From: Myxococcus guangdongensis
GTDB lineage: Bacteria; Myxococcota; Myxococcia; Myxococcales; Myxococcaceae
Length of the DNA: 64,000 nucleotides
Direction of reading: 5' to 3'
NCBI RefSeq assembly: GCF_024198255.1
Contig: NZ_JAJVKW010000011.1
Span: forward strand, 333,756-397,755
In this document: one piece after another, positions 1 to 10,924 of the stretch
Layout of the letters: each line of letters starts with the position of its first letter
Position numbering within the stretch: position 1 is the first letter of the stretch
The notes under the pieces: generated by a model
Database searches by the model: none
What the model saw: only the letters and a program-made list of their open reading frames with translations
Told to the model about the DNA's origin: nothing
Translations under genes and position numbers: made by a program

Positions 1-171
1 CCCGTGGGCGCGGGCACGGAGCTGACGGGCCCCGGCGGCGACGGCTTCCTGTCCGTCATCACCCCCGCCTCCCCGGTGGGCCGCGCGCTCATGGGGCGCA
101 AGGCGGGAGACACCATCGAAGTGACGTTGGCGGGCGAGGTGCGCGAGTGGACGGTGCTCGAGGTCGCCTGA
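1..171 (+). CDS. GreA/GreB-type transcription elongation factor, C-terminal fragment (cut by window edge)
   Basis: The first 56 codons read in frame 1 and end in TGA at 169-171. The fragment contains SPVGRALMGRKAGDTIEV, the typical core of the GreA/GreB C-terminal FKBP-like domain, which binds RNA polymerase. The family stimulates transcript cleavage in backtracked RNA polymerase, but that activity lies in the N-terminal coiled coil, which is outside the window. It could be GreA, GreB or a Gre-domain relative such as Rnk. The next gene starts 69 bases downstream with its own ribosome site, so shared transcription is possible but not shown. Confidence 0.75.
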   Translation, partial: PVGAGTELTGPGGDGFLSVITPASPVGRALMGRKAGDTIEVTLAGEVREWTVLEVA

Positions 172-240
172 CGCCGGGTGTCCCGCCCTGGGCGTCCGGG
201 GTGTCAGGCCCCCGACGCTCGGCGAGGGAGCACTAGAACC

Positions 241-2802
241 ATGGGCCCGGCCACGCCTGAATCCGGGAAGATGTCCCCACCCCTCCCAGCGCGCACACCC
301 GAGGCGCCCGCTTCCGCCACCCTCTTGCCGCTGACCTGGCCCGCGGCGCTCATCGGGCTGCTGTTCGGCGTGCTGATGACGTACGTGCCCTACGAGTTCC
401 GGGTGGCCGCCTTCCGGCCCCTGTACCCGTACGTCCGGCTGCTGGGCCTCGTGTATCTCACCGGCAGCATCTGCCTGATGGGCGCCCTGCTCTATCCGCG
501 CGCGCCGCGCTGGCTGGACGTGGGCGGCCGCGTGCTGCTGGGCGCGGCCATCGCGCTGTACTGGTGGGTGCTCAACGTGCTGCCCGGCAGCCTCACGGGC
601 ATCGTGCTGTACCCGCTGCTGTTCGTCGGGCTCTTGCTGGAGGGGATTCCCGCCCTGCGCCAGCGCGCCATGCTGCGAGGGCTGGCGGCGCTCACCGGCA
701 CCGCGTTCGGCGTGGCGTTGCTGTCCGTGCCGGAGCGCTTCCCGCTGTCCGTCTACGCGCACCTGGCCCCGCTGCGTCCGCTGGTGGGCCTGCTCTTCGC
801 GGCGGGCGGACTGGGGCTCCTGCTTCCCGCGCGCTGGCTGCACCCGCGCGTGCCCGCGCTGCTCATGGGTGTGCTCGCGGTGCCCTTCTCGCTGCTGGCG
901 TACGCGCTGGCGCGGGGCGCGTCGTGGCTGGGCGCCAGCGTCTACACCGTGCTCGCGCTCGCGTGTGTCGCGCAGGCGGTGAACTGGCGGCCGCGCGCGC
1001 CGCGCACCGTGGGCTGGAAGCTCTTGCGCGGGCTGGCCTTCGCCGGCCTGGTGCCGCTGCTCGCGCTGGGCGGCCTGGCCGCCTTCCTGGCGCAGAACGC
1101 CATCGAGAAGCAGGTGCGCGACGACACGCGCTACGCGGCGGCGGGCGAGGCGGACTTCCTCCGGCGCTACCTGGATGACTCGCGCGAATCGCTGTACCTG
1201 TTGCTGGAGTCACCGGGTTTCCGCGCCGCGCTCATGAGCGGGGAGCGCGAGTCCCTCAAGCCCTACCTCTCCAACCTGGCCGCGCGCGAGCGCACCTTCC
1301 ACGCCGCGCTGGTGCTGGACGAGCGCGCGACGGTGCTGGCCACCTCCGAGGGCCTGGAGGGCTGGGGCTTCCAGATGCGGGAGCTGTTCCCGGAGCCGCC
1401 CGCGCCTGGGGAGCTGCCGCTGTCGCTGCCCTTCACCCGGCCTCCCGACAAGCCGCTCGTGGCGGTGGCGCTGCCGTTCCAGCTGGACATCCACGGCGCG
1501 CGGCGGGGCCTGCTCGTGGGGCTGCTCTCCCTGGAGCGGCTGAGCGAGGCCGCCACGCCCGCGTCGCGTCGCTTCCGCGTGCAGGTGCTGGACAGGCGGG
1601 GCCAGAAGATTCTCCGGGACACCGCGCCAGGGGCGCAGTTGCTGGGCTCGGCGCACCTGCCCGAGGCGCTGCAGGAGGAGCTGGCGCGGCCCGGTGGCGG
1701 CGTGCTGGAGGCGTTCGACGCCGCGGACCGGCGGGTGCTCGCGGCCGAGGCGCCCGTGGAGGGCTCGCCCTGGAGCGTCGTGGTGACGCAGGAGCTGGGC
1801 GTGGCCTACGCGGCGATTACGCGCATGAGCGCGGCCGTGGTGGGGCTGGTGCTGATGGGCGTGGTGATGGCCCTGGCGCTCTCGCAGCTCGTCGCGCGCG
1901 ACGTCATCCGACGGCTGGGCACGCTGCGCGAGGCCACCGCCGCCCTGGCCGCGGGCGACCTCACCCGCCGCGTGGAGGTGGAGGAGGACGACGAGCTGGG
2001 AGAGCTGGCGCGCGGCTTCAACGAGATGGCGGACCGCACCGGCGCCACGCAGGAGGAGCTCAAGGGCGCGGTGCGCGTGCGGGAGGAGTTCCTCAGCGTG
2101 GCGAGCCACGAGCTGCGCACGCCCCTCACGCCGCTCAAGGGCTTCGCGGCCCTGACGCTCCAGCGCCTGGAGAAGAGCGGCGACTTCCCGGAGCGCGAGC
2201 GGCTGCTCAAGGCGCTGCGCTCCATGGCGCGGCAGACGGAGCGGCTGGCCCGGCTGGTGGATGACCTGCTCGACACCGCGCGCATCCAGGGCGGCCGCTT
2301 CGAGCTGGAGCGCCAGCGCGTGGACCTCCTGCCGGTGCTGAGCGAGGTGATGGAGCGCTTCGAGCTGCGCGGCGAGGGCGGCGTCACCTTCGAGCTGCAC
2401 GTGCCCGAGCACCCCGTGGAGGGAGACTGGGACGCGCCCCGGCTGGACCAGGTGCTCACCAACCTGGTGAGCAACGCCGTGCGCTACTCGCCCCAGGGCG
2501 GCCTCGTGCGGGTGACGGTGGAGGAGGCGCCCGACAGCATCCTCGTGCACGTGAAGGACGAGGGCATCGGCATCCCCCCGGAGAGCCTGGCGGGGCTGTT
2601 CCGTCCCTTCGCGCGCGCGTCCAACGCCACCGCGCGCCACTACGGCGGCCTGGGCCTGGGCCTGTTCATCTGCCGCGAAATCGTGGAGCGCCACGGCGGC
2701 ACCATCTGGGCGGAGAGCCCGGGGCCGCAGCAGGGCAGCGCGTTCCACGTCCGGCTGCCGCGCGACATGGCGCCGCCCGCCGTGTCCGACGCGGCCGCGT
2801 GA
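241..2802 (+). CDS. Membrane sensor histidine kinase (multi-TM, Cache-like, HAMP, HisKA, HATPase)
   Basis: This is an 853-residue sensor kinase. The ATG at 241 is preferred over an upstream GTG at 178 because GAGGGAG lies about 10 bases before it. Residues about 30-280 form a series of hydrophobic helices. A probable extracytoplasmic Cache-like domain follows to about residue 535, then a last helix, a HAMP segment (about 560-610), a HisKA domain with SHELRTPLTPL and phospho-acceptor His623, and a HATPase domain with N, G1 and G2 boxes ending near residue 840. No receiver domain is fused and no response regulator gene is adjacent, so the partner is unknown. It converges on the next kinase gene with a one-base gap. 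Confidence 0.9.
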   Translation: MGPATPESGKMSPPLPARTPEAPASATLLPLTWPAALIGLLFGVLMTYVPYEFRVAAFRPLYPYVRLLGLVYLTGSICLMGALLYPRAPRWLDVGGRVLLGAAIALYWWVLNVLPGSLTGIVLYPLLFVGLLLEGIPALRQRAMLRGLAALTGTAFGVALLSVPERFPLSVYAHLAPLRPLVGLLFAAGGLGLLLPARWLHPRVPALLMGVLAVPFSLLAYALARGASWLGASVYTVLALACVAQAVNWRPRAPRTVGWKLLRGLAFAGLVPLLALGGLAAFLAQNAIEKQVRDDTRYAAAGEADFLRRYLDDSRESLYLLLESPGFRAALMSGERESLKPYLSNLAARERTFHAALVLDERATVLATSEGLEGWGFQMRELFPEPPAPGELPLSLPFTRPPDKPLVAVALPFQLDIHGARRGLLVGLLSLERLSEAATPASRRFRVQVLDRRGQKILRDTAPGAQLLGSAHLPEALQEELARPGGGVLEAFDAADRRVLAAEAPVEGSPWSVVVTQELGVAYAAITRMSAAVVGLVLMGVVMALALSQLVARDVIRRLGTLREATAALAAGDLTRRVEVEEDDELGELARGFNEMADRTGATQEELKGAVRVREEFLSVASHELRTPLTPLKGFAALTLQRLEKSGDFPERERLLKALRSMARQTERLARLVDDLLDTARIQGGRFELERQRVDLLPVLSEVMERFELRGEGGVTFELHVPEHPVEGDWDAPRLDQVLTNLVSNAVRYSPQGGLVRVTVEEAPDSILVHVKDEGIGIPPESLAGLFRPFARASNATARHYGGLGLGLFICREIVERHGGTIWAESPGPQQGSAFHVRLPRDMAPPAVSDAAA

Positions 2803-2803
2803 C

Positions 2804-4543
2804 TCAGGGGGCGTCCGCCGCGGGCTCGGGCGCGCCCGGCACGGACAGCCACTCGTCCGGGATGTCGCCCCGGGGCAGCTCCAGCACGAACGTCGAGCCC
2901 TGCCCCAGCGCGCTCGTGGCCTTCACGGTGCCGCCGAACGCCTCGACAATCTGCCGGGTGATGTAGAGCCCCAGCCCCAGGCCGCCGTAGTGCCTGTCGC
3001 TCACCGCGCGCTCGAAGCGCTCGAAGATGCGCGGCAGGTCCTGCGCGGAGATGCCGATGCCGCCGTCCTCCACGGTGAGGCGCGCGGTGCGCCCGTCGGC
3101 CTCCACCGTGAGGCGCACGGGCTGGCCCGCGCCGTACTTCAGCGCGTTGGACAGGAGGTTGGTGACGACCTGCTCCAGCCGCAGCCGGTCCCACCGCCCC
3201 AGCACCGGCACCGGCGCGTGCATCTCCAGCGAGCAGCGGAGCTGGGCCGCGGACGGCGCGAAGCGGTAGAGGATTTCCGCCGCCACGCTCGCCAGGTCCA
3301 TCTCCTCCAGCTCCAGCTTCAGCCGGCCGGCGGTGATGCGCGACACGTCCAACAAGTTATCGACAAGGCTGGTCAGCTTGCGCACCTGGCGCTGCACCAC
3401 GTCCAGCGTCTCGGAGACGCGCTCGGCGGACACGGGCTTGCCGTGGGCGGCCAGCACGTCCACCTGCTTCTGGAGCAGCTGCACCTTGAGGTGCAGCGGC
3501 GTCAGCGGCGTCTTCAGCTCGTGGCTGGCGATGCCCAGGAACTCGTCGCGAAGCCGCACCGCCTCGCGCGCCTCGCGCAGGAGCCGCGCGTTGTCCAGCG
3601 ACAGCGCCGCCCGCCGCGCCAGCTCCTCCGCCACCCGCTCCTCCTCGTCGCCGAAGGCGGGCGCCCCCTCCGAGCGGAACAGCGCCAGCGCGCCGATGAC
3701 CCGTCCGCGCGCCACCAACGGCACGCCCAGGTAGCGCGTCACCCCCAGGAGCGCGAACAGCCGCGCGTGCTCGGCGTCCCGGGTGAGGGCCTCCACGTGC
3801 GTGTCCGACAGCTCCGCCACCCGCTCGGTGCGCCCGGTGAGGAACAGGGCTGGCAGCCCACGCGGGTCCAGCGGGTCCGGAGGGTAGCGCCGCAGCATGT
3901 CCACCAACAGGACGTGGCGCTCGGGCTCCGCGTGCACCGCCGCCGCCGCGCGCACCGCCTCGCCGCCGGGCCCCAGGAAGAACACCCCCGCGTCCGCCAA
4001 CGTGGGCACGAGCAGCCGCAACAGCGGCGCCGTGCACTCCTCGTTCTCCAGCTCCGCGGCCAGCAGCGCGCCCGCCTCCGCGAGCACCCGGGCCGCGCGC
4101 ATCGCGTCCAGCCGAGGCGCCTCCACCTCCCGCGCGCGCAGCAGCACGCCCGCGGGCTTCGCGCCGGGCTCCTGCCCCACGGGGAACACGCTGCCCTCCA
4201 GCACCACCCGCGTCCCGTCCGGACGGCACAGGCCCCAGCGCTCCTCGCGCACCACCTCGCCCGCGAGCGCCCGGGACAGCGGCGACACCGCGAGCGCCCC
4301 ACCGCCCTGGTCCACTTGCACCCACGCGCAGCCCGGAAGATTGCCGTGAGACTCGATTCTCGAGGGCGCGGGAACCCCGAAGCGCAGCCCCGCTTCGGCG
4401 TTGAATGCGAGCACGCGGCCCGTCGCGTCCATCAGCAGCACGGCTTCGCCCGTCTGCTCCACGAGCAGGCGCAGGGCCGCATCGCCCGCCCGTTCCACGA
4501 GCGCCTGATGAATCAACGAAAGCTGGGCGCGGCCAGAGGACAT
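2804..4543 (-). CDS. Cytoplasmic PAS-GAF sensor histidine kinase
   Basis: A 579-residue kinase with no membrane segment. An N-terminal PAS-like region (about 20-130) precedes a GAF domain (about 140-310), then HisKA with ASHELKTPLTPLHLK (phospho-acceptor His341) and a complete HATPase domain with an N box, DGGIGI and GGLGLGLYI. The ATG at 4543 has GGAGAG 11 bases upstream. The reading frame stays open for several kilobases further upstream, but that stretch is antisense to the next kinase gene and is not coding. It is transcribed divergently from the hybrid kinase at 4769, with 225 bases between them that could hold promoters for both. Signal and partner regulator are unknown. Confidence 0.88.
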   Translation of the reverse strand: MSSGRAQLSLIHQALVERAGDAALRLLVEQTGEAVLLMDATGRVLAFNAEAGLRFGVPAPSRIESHGNLPGCAWVQVDQGGGALAVSPLSRALAGEVVREERWGLCRPDGTRVVLEGSVFPVGQEPGAKPAGVLLRAREVEAPRLDAMRAARVLAEAGALLAAELENEECTAPLLRLLVPTLADAGVFFLGPGGEAVRAAAAVHAEPERHVLLVDMLRRYPPDPLDPRGLPALFLTGRTERVAELSDTHVEALTRDAEHARLFALLGVTRYLGVPLVARGRVIGALALFRSEGAPAFGDEEERVAEELARRAALSLDNARLLREAREAVRLRDEFLGIASHELKTPLTPLHLKVQLLQKQVDVLAAHGKPVSAERVSETLDVVQRQVRKLTSLVDNLLDVSRITAGRLKLELEEMDLASVAAEILYRFAPSAAQLRCSLEMHAPVPVLGRWDRLRLEQVVTNLLSNALKYGAGQPVRLTVEADGRTARLTVEDGGIGISAQDLPRIFERFERAVSDRHYGGLGLGLYITRQIVEAFGGTVKATSALGQGSTFVLELPRGDIPDEWLSVPGAPEPAADAP

Positions 4544-4768
4544 GAGTTCAGGGACTCTCCGCTCGTGGCATGGTGGCATCCCCACCCGCATGAAGGAAGA
4601 CAACTCCCCGCCCTCGCACAACATCCAACGGCACGCGGTCCGAATCCCAGGCCCGGGGTCAGGCCAGCCCCCTTGCTTGGCCTGCAGGAAATCCTGAATC
4701 GTTGGATAGTTGCACACCGTCCGGACGCCCAGCCCGGATGAGCGCGGTCCACTTCCTCGAGCCTCAAC

Positions 4769-7624
<2,856 letters not shown>

Positions 7625-7630
7625 CGCCCC

Positions 7631-8287
7631 ATGTGGACCGATGAGGAGCTGCGCGACTTGGACGGGTGCGCCGCGCGGCTGCTCGCGCGGGTGCGCGAGT
7701 CGGACGGGCTGGAGCAGGTGCGCGCGCAGGTGGCCGAGGCCCAGGTCGTGGACGCGGGGCTCGTCGCGGAGATGACGGCGGGGCTGGTGAAGAGCTTCGG
7801 GATGTACCGCGAGCCTCGCTACCTGCGGCAGGAGGCGTACGCATGGGAGGAGCTGGACGGCGTGCGCCGCGCACGCGTCCGGCCGCTGTCGGGCCTGTTG
7901 CTGTACTGGGCGGGTGGCGACGTGAGCCCCTTCGTGCCCCAGGAGGTGTGGGGCCAGGGGCTGGTCGAGCACTTCTACGAGGAGCTGGGGGAGGAGAACG
8001 CGCTGGACTACAGCGCGACGAACTTCGACACCTGCGGCGGCTTCGGGCTGGGCTCGCTGGGGGATGCGCTGCTGGAGCTGGCCGAGGACCGCGAGCTTCG
8101 CGAGCTGGCGGTGTTCGCGCCGCTCGAGAAGTTGCTGGTGGTGCGCTCGCTCCAGTGCGCGCGCGAGGCGGTGCGGAAGGCCGTGGAGTCGGAGGCCTTC
8201 CGCGCGCTGCCCCGTGAGGCGTCGTTCCAGGTCCTGGCCATGCCGGGACACGACGAGCCGGCGTGCCTGCTGTGGCGGACGCCCTGA
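7631..8287 (+). CDS. Hypothetical soluble protein co-transcribed with hybrid kinase
   Basis: A 218-residue protein beginning MWTDEELRDLD, only 6 bases after the hybrid kinase stop. It has no signal peptide or membrane helix. Codon use is typical of the region, with G/C in nearly every third position, so it is a real gene. Visible landmarks are a central LLLYWAGGDVSPFVPQEVW segment and an acidic, leucine-rich C-terminal half. I recognise no family. Its position suggests a role linked to the kinase, but this is inference from spacing only. It converges on the lipoprotein gene at 8292 with a 4-base gap. Confidence 0.7.
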   Translation: MWTDEELRDLDGCAARLLARVRESDGLEQVRAQVAEAQVVDAGLVAEMTAGLVKSFGMYREPRYLRQEAYAWEELDGVRRARVRPLSGLLLYWAGGDVSPFVPQEVWGQGLVEHFYEELGEENALDYSATNFDTCGGFGLGSLGDALLELAEDRELRELAVFAPLEKLLVVRSLQCAREAVRKAVESEAFRALPREASFQVLAMPGHDEPACLLWRTP

Positions 8288-8291
8288 CGGA

Positions 8292-8936
8292 CTACTTCAC
8301 GCCGTCGAGCGACAGCGGCCCGCTGTCCAGCAGGCGCTGACGCGTCACCACCTGGCCGTACTCGGCGGAGCGGAAGGTGCGCCCGCCCGATTCGGTCGTG
8401 CCATGCAGGCGCACCTCGGAGGTGTCCGGAAGGTAGCCCACGCGCAGGCGCAGCTCGCGCACGGCGGACAGCTCGAGCGTCGTCTCCGGGCCCTGGGAAT
8501 AGGGCAACGACGTGCGCAGCGGCAGGGGAACCACCAGGCGCGAGGACACGGTGGCACCGGGCGCCAACGGGCTGACGTTGGGGACCTCGGGCATCTCCAC
8601 CTCGAAGTCCTCCGGCACGGGCACCAGCGCGCGCAGCAGCACGGCGCCGTCACCGGAGAGCTCCACGTAGGCGCGCTCGGGGGCGAGGCCGACGAAGCCC
8701 GTGGGGCCCCACTCCGGCAGGCCATCCACGAGCAGCACCTCGCGCGGCGAGCCGTTGTGCACCACGTACGAGACGGCGAGCCCCTCGGGCCCGCTCGACA
8801 CCGACTCCACCTTCAGCTCCACCACGTCCGCCTGGGCCACGCTTCCTCCCGCATTCACCGGGCGCTCCGCCCGCGTGCAGCCGACGATTATGGCCAGCGC
8901 CATGCCGAGGGCGCCAGCCTGGAGCAGGGCTCGCAT
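8292..8936 (-). CDS. Lipoprotein downstream of RTX metallopeptidase
   Basis: A 214-residue protein with a lipoprotein signal: a short basic start, a hydrophobic stretch and the lipobox IIVGC at about residues 16-20. The mature part is rich in beta-type sequence (SYVVHNGSPREVLLVDGLP, and several SRLVVPLPLRT-like strands) and may be an immunoglobulin-like fold; no named family is recognised. It begins 3 bases after the stop of the RTX/M91 protein gene, so it is almost certainly in the same operon and may help export, anchor or neutralise that protein. The second RTX copy has no such partner. Confidence 0.75.
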   Translation of the reverse strand: MRALLQAGALGMALAIIVGCTRAERPVNAGGSVAQADVVELKVESVSSGPEGLAVSYVVHNGSPREVLLVDGLPEWGPTGFVGLAPERAYVELSGDGAVLLRALVPVPEDFEVEMPEVPNVSPLAPGATVSSRLVVPLPLRTSLPYSQGPETTLELSAVRELRLRVGYLPDTSEVRLHGTTESGGRTFRSAEYGQVVTRQRLLDSGPLSLDGVK

Positions 8937-8939
8937 GGA

Positions 8940-10445
8940 CTAGTAGCGCGGGCGGGTGGGCAGGTTCAGCTCGTCGCGCAGGACGTTCTCGCCCGGGCGG
9001 CCCGGCTGCACCACGTCCGGCGTGGCGGGGTTCTGGTCCAGGTCGATGGGCAGCCCCACCGCGGACGTCTCGCGGTTGTTGACGCCGTTCTTCTCGCCGC
9101 GCGCCAGCGTGCCGTTGGCGTAGTCGGACGCGTGCACCAGCTCGTGGAACAGGGCCACGATGGGAGGACGGGTCATCCACTCCTCGCCGCCGAGCGAGAC
9201 GCGCGTGGTGTTGTAGTTCACCGTGCCGTCGGTGCCCTTGCCCGGCGTGCCGTCCGTGTTGAACCAGGCGTCATCGCGGTTGGCGGGAGACGCGGAGTTT
9301 CCGCTGGTGGTCTCCTTGATGGTCGTCGAGTGGCCGCTGTCATCCAGCGTGCGCAGCAGGTCCTGGCCCGAGGGCAGCGAGCGCATCGCGTCCAGGTCCG
9401 ACTGCGTGCGCGCCTGGAAGTCCGCGCTGCCCTCCACCGTCACGGAGCGGCCGCGCTGGCTCGCGTTGGTCATGTCGACGATGGTCCGCTCGCTCGCGGC
9501 GCCGTCGGTGGTCTCGTTCTCCTCGACGTAGAGCTTGTCGTCGCCGCCGTTGCCCTCGACGAGGTCCGCGCCCTCGCCGCCCGCCACCGCGTCGTTGCCT
9601 TCACCGCCGCTCAGCCGGTCATTGCCGCGGCCGCCGATGACCTGGTCATCGCCCGCGCCGCCCGTGGCCGTGTCGTCGCCCGCGCCACCGTCGATGTAGT
9701 CGCGGCCGTCGCCACCATCGAGCTGGTCGTTGCCGTCCAGGCCGTAGAGCACGTCGCGACCCGCGCCGCCCTCCACCCGGTCGTCGCCCGCGCCGCCCTC
9801 GACGTAGTCGTCACCGTCGTCACCGGACACCGTGTCATTGCCCGTGCCGCCGATGATGGTGTCGTTGCCCGCGCCGCCACGGATGGTGTCGTGACCCGCG
9901 CCGCCCTTCAGCGTGTCGTTGCCGTCGCCACCGTCCAGCGTGACATCCACCGTGACGTTCGGGTCCACCGTGATGGTGTCGTTGCCGGCGCCGCCGTTGA
10001 TGATGGCGTTCTTCGACTGCTCGGGCGACAGCGTCACCGTGTCGGAGCCCGACTTGATGACCAGTCCACCGCTCTTGTTCATCGTCACCGTCGCGGTGTT
10101 GTTCCCCGCGCCCAGGTCCACCACCGTCTGACCGTTCGCGTTCGTGCTCACCTGCGGCGCCGTCGCGGAGCCCGCGGCCTGCTTCACCTTGTCCGCCAGC
10201 TTCGCGATGGCCTTGCCCAGCCCGCCGCCAGGGCCGGGAGGAGGCGCACCCTCGAAGTCACTGCCACCCGTGCGGGACTTCGTGCTCGCGCGCGTGGGGG
10301 CCGCGTCGAAGCCGTCCTTCATCCGCTGGTCCACCGCCGTCTTCACGACGTTGGGGCGCTGGGCCGGCTGCTTCGCCGTCTCCTGCTTCGGCTCGGGCTT
10401 CACGTACGAGGTGCTGCGCGAACCGGTCTTCCCAATCGTGGACAT
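8940..10445 (-). CDS. RTX-repeat protein with C-terminal M91-like zinc metallopeptidase domain (copy 1)
   Basis: A 501-residue protein. The ATG at 10445 has AGGGAGA 6 bases upstream. Residues 1-90 are low-complexity and basic (starting MSTIGKTGSR) with no classical signal peptide. About residues 140-310 carry roughly fifteen glycine/aspartate nonapeptides of the GGAGNDTI type, the calcium-binding RTX repeat of type I secreted proteins. The C-terminal domain contains FHELVHASD (His434, Glu435, His438), an HExxH zinc site in an NleD/M91-like context. Inference: an exported metallopeptidase, possibly a toxin or predation factor. No type I secretion genes are in the window. A paralogue lies immediately upstream at 10925-12445. 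Confidence 0.85.
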   Translation of the reverse strand: MSTIGKTGSRSTSYVKPEPKQETAKQPAQRPNVVKTAVDQRMKDGFDAAPTRASTKSRTGGSDFEGAPPPGPGGGLGKAIAKLADKVKQAAGSATAPQVSTNANGQTVVDLGAGNNTATVTMNKSGGLVIKSGSDTVTLSPEQSKNAIINGGAGNDTITVDPNVTVDVTLDGGDGNDTLKGGAGHDTIRGGAGNDTIIGGTGNDTVSGDDGDDYVEGGAGDDRVEGGAGRDVLYGLDGNDQLDGGDGRDYIDGGAGDDTATGGAGDDQVIGGRGNDRLSGGEGNDAVAGGEGADLVEGNGGDDKLYVEENETTDGAASERTIVDMTNASQRGRSVTVEGSADFQARTQSDLDAMRSLPSGQDLLRTLDDSGHSTTIKETTSGNSASPANRDDAWFNTDGTPGKGTDGTVNYNTTRVSLGGEEWMTRPPIVALFHELVHASDYANGTLARGEKNGVNNRETSAVGLPIDLDQNPATPDVVQPGRPGENVLRDELNLPTRPRY

Positions 10446-10501
10446 GCGGCTTCTCCCTGAGGCGGCCCGCGACGGTAAAGCGGACCAACGCCGAACTCCT
10501 T

Positions 10502-10534
10502 GATTATCGGAACCTCGGGAACCCAGTTGCTTCG
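10502..10534 (-). promoter_or_regulatory. Conserved upstream element of RTX/M91 copy 1
   Basis: Read on the minus strand, this 33-base site is CGAAGCAACTG, 11 variable bases, then TTCCGATAATC. The same two 11-base blocks with the same spacing occur upstream of the second copy (12525-12557), although the sequence around them has diverged. GATAAT resembles a -10 hexamer. It ends 57 bases before the start codon. The promoter role is inferred from conservation and position. Confidence 0.5.
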
Positions 10535-10924
10535 AAGCCCGGGGCGGGGAGTGGATCACCCGTTCAGCGGGGGCGCGGGACTGGGTGACTGGCGCGCGAC
10601 GTGTCCGCGCCGCATCCAGCGCCTGTCGTTCCAGCAGGTTGGCGGGGGAGTACGGATCAACCCGGCACATGAGCCCCAGCCTCAGGGCGGCGATGCCGGA
10701 GAGGATTGCCCGAGCGAAGCCCTCCTCGACGTGGAGAAGGCATCCCCTGCTCGCGGCCCTGCCCCCATGTCGACGCCGCACCGGAGGCACGTGTCCGAGC
10801 AGAGCACGCCCCCGCGGAGAGCAGGCGCATCCCTGCGCGGTCCTGAATCCACGTCGACGGCGACGCTGGAGGCGAGGCGCCCTCAGGGGCACCCCGCCAT
10901 CATCGGCTCACCTCGAAGCGCTGC
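10535..10924. other. Intergenic stretch between the RTX/M91 copies
   Basis: Together with the element just before it, this makes a gap of about 480 bases between the two paralogous genes. I see no supported gene, repeat array or clear terminator. The minus-strand frame of copy 1 stays open through it, but without a plausible start or protein-like composition. Confidence 0.5.

Noticed and set aside
4640..4700. AGGCCA-N11-TGGCCT inverted repeat in the kinase intergenic region
   Set aside because: Only six bases per arm in very GC-rich DNA; no second copy found.
9600..9960. Possible CRISPR or intergenic repeat array
   Set aside because: The repetitive DNA encodes RTX nonapeptides inside an open reading frame.
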